Assembly (NCBI GenBank): GCA_023412845.1
Contig: JAEZRH010000005.1
Span: forward strand, 1-11,762
Source of the DNA: Bacillota bacterium
Lineage (GTDB): Bacteria; Bacillota; Clostridia; Oscillospirales; Acutalibacteraceae
Length of the DNA stretch: 11,762 bases
Direction of reading: 5' to 3'
The notes below the pieces were generated by a model. It was not told the DNA's origin and searched no databases. It saw only the letters and a list, made by a program, of their open reading frames with translations. Numbering within the stretch: position 1 is the first letter of the stretch; each line of letters opens with the position of its first letter. The translations under genes and the position numbers were made by a program. Positions 1 through 5,795 of this stretch are shown one piece after another.

Positions 1-10
1 AATTTGTCCT

Positions 11-1084
11 ATGATGAAAGCAATGACGTCCGCAATCGCCGGCCTGAAAGCACACCAGACGGCCATGGACGTAGTCGGCAACAACATCGCGAACGTGAAC
101 ACCTACGCGTTCAAAGGCAGCGACACCTCGTTCCGCGACACCATGTATCAGACCGTGACGGCGGCCTCCGGCGGGAACAGCGCCGCGGGCGTGGCCGGCA
201 ACAACCCCATGCAGGTCGGCTTCGGCGCGACGGCGACAAACGTCACCGTCGATACCACCAAAGGCGGCGAGGATTCAACGGGGCGCTCCAGCGACTGCTA
301 CATCAACGGCGAAGGCTATTACATCGTGCAGGACGGCAGCGGGGTCGACGCAAGCGGCAATCCTACCAGCTATAAATATACGCGCGTGGGCCAGCTTCAG
401 TTTGTCGACGGCTACCTGACTGACGGCAACGGGAATTTCATCCTCGGCGCCAACAACAGCGCGATCGATACGACCTCTACCGATGCAACCTTCGGCAAAG
501 GCACGGGCGCGGTTCCCACCACGACAACCGGGGGTGGTACGACCGACGGAAAACTGGCTTCCGATATTGGCACAGGGACCAGTGTCACGGCCACGACCCC
601 AGCAACATGGAAAGATCAGGCGACCACGCCCGTCGGAGGAATCGTAACGCTCCAGAAGATCAGCTACGACACCACCGCGAACTCGCTGAAAGACATTAAA
701 ATCGCCGGCGACGGCACCATTACGGCGACGGATGCGAACGGCAAGTCCGTTACGATCGGCCGCATCGGCGTCGCATATTTCAACAATCCCGGCGGCCTCG
801 ACGAGGCGGGCGGTTCCTACTATAAAAGCAACGGCAGTTCCGGCGCGGCGAACGCCTACGGCGCGGGGCAGGGCTCGACCGGCTCGCTGATCACCGGCGT
901 GCTCGAATCCTCCAATGTGGATCTCGCCACGCAGCTTTCCAACATGATCGTATACGAAAGAGGCTACCAGGCGAATACGAAGATCATCACCGTCGCGGAC
1001 GAGATGCTGCAGACCCTGGTCAACATGAAGTACCCACGCGGCCCGCCCCTGTTCCCGGAAAAGCCGGGACAGAGGCGGCCCTGA
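11..1084 (+). CDS. flgE: Flagellar hook protein FlgE, with a 17-residue C-terminal extension
   Basis: This is the subunit of the flagellar hook, the flexible joint between rod and filament; it is exported through the type III gate. The N-terminus matches the rod/hook family: residues 11-35 carry the GLKAHQTAMDVVGNNIANVNT block followed by AFK, and NPMQVGFG and the ING.GYYIV block follow. The C-terminus has the family helix ending DEMLQTLVNMK, where FlgE proteins normally stop. Here 17 more residues (YPRGPPLFPEKPGQRRP) follow before two in-frame TGA codons at 1082-1087. The middle (about residues 150-260) is Thr/Gly/Ala-rich, typical of the variable outer hook domain. At 357 residues it is on the short side for FlgE. 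ATG at 11 is followed directly by another ATG at 14. No Shine-Dalgarno is visible in the ten bases before it, so the site must lie outside the window. The next gene is flbD, as in many Firmicutes. Confidence 0.93.
   Translation: MMKAMTSAIAGLKAHQTAMDVVGNNIANVNTYAFKGSDTSFRDTMYQTVTAASGGNSAAGVAGNNPMQVGFGATATNVTVDTTKGGEDSTGRSSDCYINGEGYYIVQDGSGVDASGNPTSYKYTRVGQLQFVDGYLTDGNGNFILGANNSAIDTTSTDATFGKGTGAVPTTTTGGGTTDGKLASDIGTGTSVTATTPATWKDQATTPVGGIVTLQKISYDTTANSLKDIKIAGDGTITATDANGKSVTIGRIGVAYFNNPGGLDEAGGSYYKSNGSSGAANAYGAGQGSTGSLITGVLESSNVDLATQLSNMIVYERGYQANTKIITVADEMLQTLVNMKYPRGPPLFPEKPGQRRP
1043..1078 (+). other. Strong GC-rich hairpin inside the 3' end of flgE
   Basis: The arms at 1043-1058 and 1064-1078 pair over 14 base pairs, with one C-A mismatch (1048/1073), one bulged T (1053) and a five-base AAAAG loop. 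No T-run follows, so it does not look like a standard intrinsic terminator. It lies entirely within the codons of the FlgE tail, 20 bases before the flbD start. It could be an mRNA processing or stability element, or a leftover intergenic hairpin that is now translated. The pairing is read directly from the sequence; the role is unknown. Confidence 0.7.
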
Positions 1085-1098
1085 TGAGGAAGGGGTGA

Positions 1099-1419
1099 AT
1101 GGGTATGATCGAGCTGACGCAGCTGAACGGGACGCTGTTCACGCTGAACAGCGACCTGATCGAAACGATTGAGAACATCCCGGAAACAAAGGTCCTGCTG
1201 ACGAACGGCAAATATTTTCTGGTATGCGAAAAGCGGGAAGAGATCGTACGGAAAGTGGTGGACTACCGGCGGCGGATCTATAAGGATCTGGTTGCCGCCA
1301 GGGGAGAGCCGGACGCGGCCCGCGAAACCAAAAACAGCGGCCGGGAAAGCGCTCCGGCAAAACCCGCGGTAAAGCGCATCACTCCCGGAAAACACAGCGC
1401 CAGGACGGCACAAGGATAA
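1099..1419 (+). CDS. flbD: FlbD/SwrD family flagellar protein with a basic C-terminal tail
   Basis: This is a small flagellar protein of the FlbD family; the Bacillus subtilis member, SwrD, supports motor power during swarming. The conserved core is seen in IELTQLNG, LNSDLIETIENIP, T.VLLTNGKYF and the EEIVRKVVDYRRRI helix (about residues 4-60). Family members usually end near this point (about 60-80 residues). This one continues to 106 residues with a Lys/Arg/Ala/Pro-rich, probably disordered tail. An AGGAAGGGG Shine-Dalgarno at 1087-1095 lies upstream. ATG 1099 gives MGMIELT, while ATG 1105 gives MIELT, which matches the usual family N-terminus and has better spacing to GGGG, so 1105 is a realistic alternative. 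It follows flgE by 14 bases, as in many Firmicutes fla operons. The molecular function of this protein here is not visible from sequence. Confidence 0.88.
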   Translation: MGMIELTQLNGTLFTLNSDLIETIENIPETKVLLTNGKYFLVCEKREEIVRKVVDYRRRIYKDLVAARGEPDAARETKNSGRESAPAKPAVKRITPGKHSARTAQG

Positions 1420-1434
1420 CGGCACACGGATTTT

Positions 1435-1460
1435 CCGCCGTTCAGAACGGCGGTTTCTCT
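1435..1460 (+). terminator. Possible intrinsic terminator downstream of flbD
   Basis: A perfect 8-base-pair stem (CCGCCGTT with AACGGCGG) has a three-base CAG loop and is followed by TTTCTCT. It lies 15 bases after the flbD stop. The stem is strong but the T-tract is interrupted by C, so termination may be only partial. Confidence 0.5.
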
Positions 1461-1504
1461 CCGGACATCCGGGCCGGCGGCAGAGAACGCCGGTCCGCTC
1501 CGGA
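1460..1504 (+). other. Nested inverted repeat in the flbD-fliM gap
   Basis: The inner arms GGGCCGGCG (1471-1479) and CGCCGGTCC (1488-1496) pair over 9 bases with one G-T wobble around an 8-base loop. The outer TCCGGA copies (1460-1465 and 1499-1504) can pair to extend it. A TTTT follows only after four further bases. It could be a second transcript-end or processing structure; the function is not visible. Confidence 0.45.
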
Positions 1505-1525
1505 TTCCTTTTGAAAATTCCCGCA

Positions 1526-1556
1526 GGCCCGCCGCACGGGACCGGGCGGTTTTTAT
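1526..1556 (+). terminator. Possible intrinsic terminator upstream of fliM
   Basis: CCGCC (1529-1533) pairs with GGCGG (1545-1549) around an 11-base loop, immediately followed by TTTTT at 1550-1554. An alternative pairing is GCCCG (1527-1531) with CGGGC (1543-1547). The stem is only five pairs, so it is weaker than the hairpin at 1435, but its T-run is better. Two tandem terminator-like elements would divide flgE-flbD transcripts from fliM and downstream genes, or attenuate read-through. Confidence 0.4.
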
Positions 1557-1596
1557 AGAACACTTAGCAGATTTTGTGCGAGAAGGTGGGTATGGA

Positions 1597-2592
1597 ATGG
1601 CAGAAGTTTTATCGCAGCAGCAAATCGACGAACTTCTTGGAAATCTGCAAAGCGGCAATATGGATATCAAGGAGATCGAAGAGCAGAGCTCGGGTCCAAA
1701 GATCAAGGACTACGACTTCACTTCACCGAAAAAATTCACGCGCGAGCAGATACGTTTTCTGCAGAATATCTTTGAAAGCTTTTCCCGTCTGCTTTCGCTT
1801 CAGCTTTCCGGCATGCTGCGTATGTCCTGTCAGGCGACCGTCATTCAGGTGGAAGAGGAGGAATACCGGGAGTTTGGAAACGCCCTCAACGATTCCCTGC
1901 TGGTATCCGTCATGGGCCTTCACAGCCATGAGTACAACGTGGAGGACAAGCATATTCTGATGGAGATGTCGAGGCCGGTTTCCTTCTGTATTCTGGACCG
2001 AATGCTGGGCGGCGACGGCTCCGGCTATATGGTCGACCGCGATTACACGGAGATTGAGCTTTCGCTGCTCAATTATGTTTTCAAACAGATTTCCGGGCTG
2101 ATGAAAGACGCCTGGAGCAACTATCAGGACGTATCGTTCAGCATGGACTCCATTGAAACCAACGCACAGACCATTCAGTTCATTCAGCAGGACGAGTCGG
2201 TGGCCATTGTCGTCGTCGAGGTGGTGCTGGGCAGCCTGAAAGGGAACATAAACGTCTGTCTGCCGGCGAGTTCCCTGGAAGAGATCTTCAAGAGTTTCGA
2301 TTCCAAATATGTCAAGATCAACAGGAAGGACGACCCGAAGGTTGAAAGGCGCCGCAGAGACAATATTTTGGCGGAGCTTAAGGACACGCCCCTCACCGTG
2401 GCCGCCGTCTTGGGAGAGACGCAGATCACGCTGCGTGAGCTTCTTGACCTTCAGAGAGACGACATCATCCTGCTGAACACCCAGGTGACGGAGGGGTCCA
2501 TGGTCGTCAAAGTTGAAAAACTTCCATGGTTTACCGGCACGATGGGGACAAAGAAAAAACACTATGCTGTAAAGATAGAGAAAGTGCTTTAA
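1597..2592 (+). CDS. fliM: Flagellar motor switch protein FliM
   Basis: FliM is a C-ring component that binds phosphorylated CheY and sets rotation direction. At 331 residues it has the usual length. The N-terminal peptide LSQQQIDELL (residues 5-14) is the classic CheY-P-binding sequence. A flexible stretch follows, then the CheC-like middle domain, with the conserved GGDG motif at residues 138-141 in the LDRMLGGDGSG context. The C-terminal SpoA/FliN-like domain (about residues 245-325) includes VLGETQITLRELLDLQ and ends in HYAVKIEKVL. The ATG at 1597 is chosen because AGAAGGTGG (1581-1589) lies 7 bases upstream and MAEVLSQQQIDELL is the expected start. A GTG at 1576 in the same frame would add seven residues and place that Shine-Dalgarno inside the gene. 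It is followed 29 bases later by fliY, its partner in the switch ring. Confidence 0.96.
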   Translation: MAEVLSQQQIDELLGNLQSGNMDIKEIEEQSSGPKIKDYDFTSPKKFTREQIRFLQNIFESFSRLLSLQLSGMLRMSCQATVIQVEEEEYREFGNALNDSLLVSVMGLHSHEYNVEDKHILMEMSRPVSFCILDRMLGGDGSGYMVDRDYTEIELSLLNYVFKQISGLMKDAWSNYQDVSFSMDSIETNAQTIQFIQQDESVAIVVVEVVLGSLKGNINVCLPASSLEEIFKSFDSKYVKINRKDDPKVERRRRDNILAELKDTPLTVAAVLGETQITLRELLDLQRDDIILLNTQVTEGSMVVKVEKLPWFTGTMGTKKKHYAVKIEKVL

Positions 2593-2606
2593 TCAAATTA
2601 ATTTGA
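2593..2606. repeat. Perfect 14-base AT-rich palindrome between fliM and fliY
   Basis: TCAAATTAATTTGA begins directly after the fliM stop codon and is identical to its reverse complement. It lies just before the fliY ribosome binding site, in a strikingly AT-rich patch of a GC-rich operon. It could be a protein binding site, a small mRNA hairpin, or chance in a short AT-rich spacer. Confidence 0.55.
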
Positions 2607-2610
2607 AAAA

Positions 2611-2616
2611 AGGTGA
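2611..2616 (+). promoter_or_regulatory. Ribosome binding site deciding the fliY start
   Basis: AGGTGA, preceded by a run of A, lies five bases before TTG at 2622. The GTG at 2613 in the same frame overlaps this motif and has no purine-rich site of its own at the right distance, so TTG 2622 is the more likely start codon. Confidence 0.55.
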
Positions 2617-2621
2617 TTGCG

Positions 2622-3920
2622 TTGGCATCGAACGGAGCGAGCGTCCTGTCCAGTATGGAAATTGATGCGATCGGCGAAATTCTGAATATCAGCATGGGTT
2701 CCTCCGCAACTTCCGTCTCGCAGCTACTGGGACAGCCTGTTAATATCACAACGCCGCGGGTAGAGGTCATTAAAACGAGCGACTTTGACATAAAAACTTT
2801 CGAGCCGGCCATCGGCGTTGAAATCAAATATGTCGCCGGCCTTGACGGGAACAATCTTCTGATCCTCAAGGAGACCGACGTAAAGGAGATCGTCGGCCTG
2901 CTGCTGCAGACGGACTTTTCAGACCACGAATTCGTCATGGACGAGATGAACATCGGCGCGATCTGCGAGGTCATGAACCAGATGATGGGCGCCGCAGCGA
3001 CCGCGCTGTCTCAGTTTTTGAACCGTACCATCAATATTTCGCCGCCGTCTTCCTTTACCATCGAAAGTTCCGAGCAGTTCAAGGAAATGTATCTCCAAGG
3101 CGACGAAGACGTTGTGGCCATTTACTTTAACCTGATGATCGGTGACAAGGTCAACAGTACCTTCATCAACGTCATGCGGCTGGATCTCGCGAAGAAGCTT
3201 GTCTCCAATTTCGGCTTGGAGCCCCAGGAAGCGGAAAAAGCGTCCGCGGAGCCGGAGGCCGTACCGCAGGCCGCACAGCAGGCCGCACAGCCGGAGGCCC
3301 CTCAAGCTCCCGTGCAGGCGCCATCGTCTGCCGTGCCTGATCTTCAGGCCCCCGCGCAGGCTGCAGCGCCCGCCGCACCCGTTCCTCAAGCTCCCGTGCA
3401 GACGGGCCCGCAAACAGTACCTGTATCCCCCGCTCCGCCGGCCCCTGTTCCTCCCGCGGCCGCGCCGGTTGCGGTTCAGCCTTCCGCTCAACCGCCCGTA
3501 TACGCCTATGCCCAGACAAATCCGCCGGTGCCATATCCTCCCCAGATGCAGGCGCCGCAGCCGTATTATTCCGCTCAGGTAGACCCCGGGAAAAGTTACA
3601 GCGTTTCGGGCGCCATTTACCCGAGTTTTGACAAAGAGGACATCAAACTGAGCCAGGGCGAATCCACCAATCTCGGTATGATCATGTCCGTGCCGCTGCA
3701 GATCACGGTCGAAATCGGCCGAACCTCCAAAAAGATCAAAGAGATCCTGGACTTTTCCGCCGGAACCATTGTCGAACTGAACCGCCAGGCCGGCTCTCAG
3801 GTAGATGTTTACGTAAATGGCAAAGCCATAGCAAAGGGCAATGTGGTTGTTGTGGACGACAACTATGGGGTGCGTATTACGGAGGTCATCAACAGCAGCG
3901 AGATCATGAAAATACTTTGA
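2622..3920 (+). CDS. fliY: Flagellar motor switch phosphatase FliY (CheC-like plus FliN domains)
   Basis: FliY replaces FliN in the switch ring of Gram-positive and some other bacteria, and it hydrolyses CheY-P. With the TTG start the protein has 432 residues. Residues about 9-198 form the CheC-like domain, with both active-site helices present: E19-x2-N22 in IGEILNISMG and E116-x2-N119 in CEVMNQMMG. Both Glu/Asn pairs are intact, so both phosphatase centres should work. Residues about 200-330 are a low-complexity Pro/Ala/Gln/Val linker. Residues about 350-430 are the FliN/SpoA domain (LGMIMSVPLQITVEIGRT, then DVYVNGKAIAKGNVVVVDDNYGVRI). The protein lacks the N-terminal FliM-like CheY-binding peptide found in B. 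subtilis FliY, and the DNA upstream has no room for it. A GTG at 2613 would add three residues. It sits between fliM and cheY, matching its role. Confidence 0.94.
   Translation: MASNGASVLSSMEIDAIGEILNISMGSSATSVSQLLGQPVNITTPRVEVIKTSDFDIKTFEPAIGVEIKYVAGLDGNNLLILKETDVKEIVGLLLQTDFSDHEFVMDEMNIGAICEVMNQMMGAAATALSQFLNRTINISPPSSFTIESSEQFKEMYLQGDEDVVAIYFNLMIGDKVNSTFINVMRLDLAKKLVSNFGLEPQEAEKASAEPEAVPQAAQQAAQPEAPQAPVQAPSSAVPDLQAPAQAAAPAAPVPQAPVQTGPQTVPVSPAPPAPVPPAAAPVAVQPSAQPPVYAYAQTNPPVPYPPQMQAPQPYYSAQVDPGKSYSVSGAIYPSFDKEDIKLSQGESTNLGMIMSVPLQITVEIGRTSKKIKEILDFSAGTIVELNRQAGSQVDVYVNGKAIAKGNVVVVDDNYGVRITEVINSSEIMKIL
3266..3289 (+). repeat. 12-base tandem repeat in the fliY linker
   Basis: Two adjacent identical copies of GCAGGCCGCACA encode the QAAQQAAQ part of the linker. 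This suggests the linker can lengthen or shorten by in-frame slippage or recombination. Confidence 0.75.
3300..3401 (+). repeat. 18-base direct repeats in the fliY linker
   Basis: CCTCAAGCTCCCGTGCAG occurs at 3300-3317 and again, identically, at 3384-3401. The offset is 84 bases (28 codons), so the copies are in the same reading frame and both encode PQAPVQ. Identity at codon level suggests recent internal duplication rather than selection on amino-acid composition alone. Confidence 0.8.
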
Positions 3921-3950
3921 CACAGCCTGAAATTTATCATTCAGTATATT

Positions 3951-3956
3951 AGGAGG
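3951..3956 (+). promoter_or_regulatory. Consensus ribosome binding site of cheY
   Basis: AGGAGG, seven bases before the cheY ATG, is the best Shine-Dalgarno in the window. It suggests that cheY is translated at a higher rate than its neighbours, as expected for a soluble signalling protein. Confidence 0.8.
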
Positions 3957-3963
3957 ATCTACA

Positions 3964-4326
3964 ATGAACAAGAAGATCATGCTGGTGGACGACGCCGCCT
4001 TTATGCGTATGATGATCAAAGATACGCTGGCCAAGAACGGTTACACCAATATCATCGAAGCGAACAACGGACAGGTCGCCGTCACGAATTTTCCCGTTGA
4101 GAAGCCGGACCTTGTCATCATGGACATCACCATGCCCGTCATGGACGGGCTGGAAGCGCTGAAGCAGATCAAGCAGATCGATCCCGCCGCCAACGTTATC
4201 ATGTGTTCCGCCATGGGCCAGGAGGCAATGGTCGTGGACGCGCTGAAACAGGGCGCGAAGGATTTCATTGTAAAGCCGTTCAAAGCCGACCGCATCATGA
4301 AAACCGTCAGCAGCATTCTCGGGTGA
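3964..4326 (+). CDS. cheY: Chemotaxis response regulator CheY
   Basis: This is a single-domain receiver protein of 120 residues, phosphorylated by CheA; it then binds the flagellar switch. All catalytic positions are present: acidic pair D9/D10 in MLVDDA, phospho-acceptor D54 in VIMDITMP, hydroxyl residue S82 in MCSAMG, and K104 in IVKPFK. There is no output domain. Its place directly after fliY and before fliO is the usual Gram-positive arrangement, and the dedicated target (FliM peptide) and phosphatase (FliY) lie just upstream. The 43-base spacer before it is AT-rich and contains the only perfect Shine-Dalgarno here. CheA, CheW and CheB are not in the window. A generic receiver protein of another pathway is possible but unlikely given the context. 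Confidence 0.95.
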   Translation: MNKKIMLVDDAAFMRMMIKDTLAKNGYTNIIEANNGQVAVTNFPVEKPDLVIMDITMPVMDGLEALKQIKQIDPAANVIMCSAMGQEAMVVDALKQGAKDFIVKPFKADRIMKTVSSILG

Positions 4327-4333
4327 TGCAATA

Positions 4334-4732
4334 ATGACGCAGTACGGGATGCCTCTCAGCGCGGCGTCTGATATTCTGCCGCTGTTCGGATCGCTTGTTC
4401 TTGTGGCCGTGCTGTTGTACGGCTGTTACCGGCTGAGCCGGTACCTCACAAAAAGGGCAAACGGCATTGCGAATACCAGCAACATCCGCATTCTTGAGCG
4501 GGTTGCCATCGCACAGGACAAGGGCCTTCTCATTGCAGAGATCTGCGGCCGCTGTTATCTGATCGGGTTTTCAAACGAGCGGGTGGAGATCCTGCAGGAG
4601 CTGGATCCGTCGCTGCTCCGTCAGGAGGAACAGCCGGCGCCACCCAATTTTATGGATGCCCTGAGCACTGCGCTTAAGGGAAGATGGGATTTAACGGGAC
4701 ATGACAAAAAAGATAACATCGGAAAGCGCTGA
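4334..4732 (+). CDS. fliO: Flagellar biosynthesis protein FliO (FliZ family)
   Basis: FliO is a small membrane protein that helps assemble the FliP core of the export gate. The protein has 132 residues with one membrane segment at about residues 13-33 (ILPLFGSLVLVAVLLYGCY). A basic stretch follows (RYLTKRANG), then the conserved cytoplasmic region NIRILERVAIAQDKGLLIAEICGR..LIGFS, typical of the FliO family. The tail (about residues 95-132) is polar. The start ATG at 4334 lies 7 bases after the cheY stop. Its ribosome binding site is weak (GGGTGA overlapping the cheY stop), so translation is probably coupled to cheY. The last 32 bases overlap the start of fliP in another frame. FliO is poorly conserved, so position before fliP carries much of the weight. 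Confidence 0.88.
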   Translation: MTQYGMPLSAASDILPLFGSLVLVAVLLYGCYRLSRYLTKRANGIANTSNIRILERVAIAQDKGLLIAEICGRCYLIGFSNERVEILQELDPSLLRQEEQPAPPNFMDALSTALKGRWDLTGHDKKDNIGKR

Positions 4733-5492
4733 TCGGCGCGCCGGAAAGAAAAAAGGCGGAAAAGTCAGGAAGATAGCGGTCTTCTGCGCACTTTGCCTGA
4801 TCCTCTGTTTCCTCGTCCCCATGAAGGCGTCGGCAGCCTCGGTCAATGTGGACATCAACGGCAAAAGCGGGGGCGTTCTCGACATCATCGAACTGATGAC
4901 CATTCTTGCGCTCATTCCGTCCATCCTTATCATGACGAGCTGCTTTACCCGCATCGTTATTGTGCTTTCGTTCCTGCGCAACGCCCTGGGACTTCAGAAC
5001 ACGCCGCCGAATCAGGTCCTCATCGGCATCTCGCTGTTCCTGTCGCTGTTCATCATGTCGCCGGTCGTCGCCAAGATCAATACGGACGCGTACGTGCCGT
5101 ATAAGGAAAACAAGATCACCCAGCAGGAGTTCCTGCAGAAGGCGAGCGACCCGCTCAAGGAGTTCATGCTGAAAAACACCAAAAAAGAGGACCTCAATCT
5201 TTTTATGGAGCTCGGGAAAATCAAAAGCTCGACGCAGCCGAAAGACCTTTCCATCACCGTCGTCATCCCCGCATTCATGACAAGCGAACTGAAGCGGGCC
5301 TTCCTCATCGGCTTCCTGATTTACATCCCGTTTCTTGTCATCGACATGATCGTCTCCAGCACGCTGATGTCTATGGGCATGGTGATGCTGCCGCCGGCCA
5401 TGGTCTCCCTTCCGTTCAAGCTTCTGCTGTTCGTGCTTGTGGACGGGTGGGACCTGTTGTTCCGGACCCTTGTTGCGACGTTCAACCTATGA
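4701..5492 (+). CDS. fliP: Flagellar export gate protein FliP
   Basis: FliP is the main subunit of the FliP5-FliQ4-FliR1 pore of the flagellar type III export apparatus. The protein has 263 residues. A signal peptide is clear: a long basic start (residues 1-24), a hydrophobic core (25-40) and a likely cleavage site after MKASA (residue 45). The family block follows: FTRIVIVLSFLRNALGLQ, then PPNQVLIGISLFLSLFIMSP. A soluble loop (NKITQQEFLQKASDPLKEFML) and two further hydrophobic regions ending in GWDLL.RTLV complete it. ATG 4701 is the only ATG upstream of the signal peptide. It lies inside the end of fliO (32-base overlap) with no good Shine-Dalgarno, suggesting translational coupling. The basic start is unusually long for a signal peptide. 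Confidence 0.96.
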   Translation: MTKKITSESADRRAGKKKGGKVRKIAVFCALCLILCFLVPMKASAASVNVDINGKSGGVLDIIELMTILALIPSILIMTSCFTRIVIVLSFLRNALGLQNTPPNQVLIGISLFLSLFIMSPVVAKINTDAYVPYKENKITQQEFLQKASDPLKEFMLKNTKKEDLNLFMELGKIKSSTQPKDLSITVVIPAFMTSELKRAFLIGFLIYIPFLVIDMIVSSTLMSMGMVMLPPAMVSLPFKLLLFVLVDGWDLLFRTLVATFNL

Positions 5493-5524
5493 CCGATCCC
5501 TTCAGCTGAGAAAGGAAGTTCCGG

Positions 5525-5791
5525 ATGTCGGTTTCACAGATCATGCAGGTCGTGCAGGCGGCCATGCTCACGATCCTGAAGGTTTCGGCCCCCCTGCTGC
5601 TGGTCAGCATGGGCGTAGGCCTCGTGATCTCCATCCTGCAGGCGGCGACGCAGATCCACGAGCAGACGGTGTCATTCGTGCCGAAGCTTGTGGCCATCCT
5701 GGTCGTGTTCATGGTGTTCGGCTCCTGGATGATCGATTCGCTGAAGGATTTTACCACGTACATATTCGACATGATTTTGAAGCTGAGCTGA
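5525..5791 (+). CDS. fliQ: Flagellar export gate protein FliQ
   Basis: FliQ is a small hairpin membrane protein that surrounds the FliP/FliR core of the export gate. At 88 residues it has the typical length. It has two membrane segments, about residues 13-38 and 52-72, joined by the conserved loop QAATQIHEQTVSFVPK (39-54), which is a hallmark of the family. The ATG at 5525 is preceded by AAGGAAG at 5512-5518. It follows fliP by 32 bases, and its stop overlaps the fliR ribosome binding site. Confidence 0.96.
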   Translation: MSVSQIMQVVQAAMLTILKVSAPLLLVSMGVGLVISILQAATQIHEQTVSFVPKLVAILVVFMVFGSWMIDSLKDFTTYIFDMILKLS

Positions 5792-5795
5792 GGAA

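Larger units (their letters stand above)
1420..1596 (+). other. Structured non-coding gap between flbD and fliM
   Basis: No convincing gene lies in these 177 bases on either strand. The stretch holds three successive GC-rich hairpins (listed separately), two of them followed by T-rich tracts on the + strand, and then the fliM ribosome binding site AGAAGGTGG at 1581-1589. I could not find a convincing promoter. TATAGA at 1554-1559 resembles a -10 box, but no -35 element sits at the right distance. In B. subtilis and many Clostridia this position carries fliL, sometimes with motA and motB. Confidence 0.6.

Noticed and set aside
964..1563. 199-codon minus-strand frame spanning flbD and the flbD-fliM gap, considered as a gene filling the gap
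   Set aside because: Most of it is antisense to flbD and flgE, its composition is Arg/Pro/Cys-rich, and the gap part coincides with hairpins that explain the sequence better.
1420..1596. A cyclic-di-GMP riboswitch in the structured gap, as found upstream of some clostridial flagellar operons
   Set aside because: The conserved core sequences of the class I cyclic-di-GMP aptamer are not visible, and the hairpins are simple stems that look like terminators.
2919..4034. 371-codon open frame on the minus strand opposite fliY and cheY
   Set aside because: It is antisense to clearly coding fliY and cheY. Its protein is Gly/Arg/Leu repeat-like across the Pro/Ala linker, matches no family I know, and is expected in GC-rich DNA.
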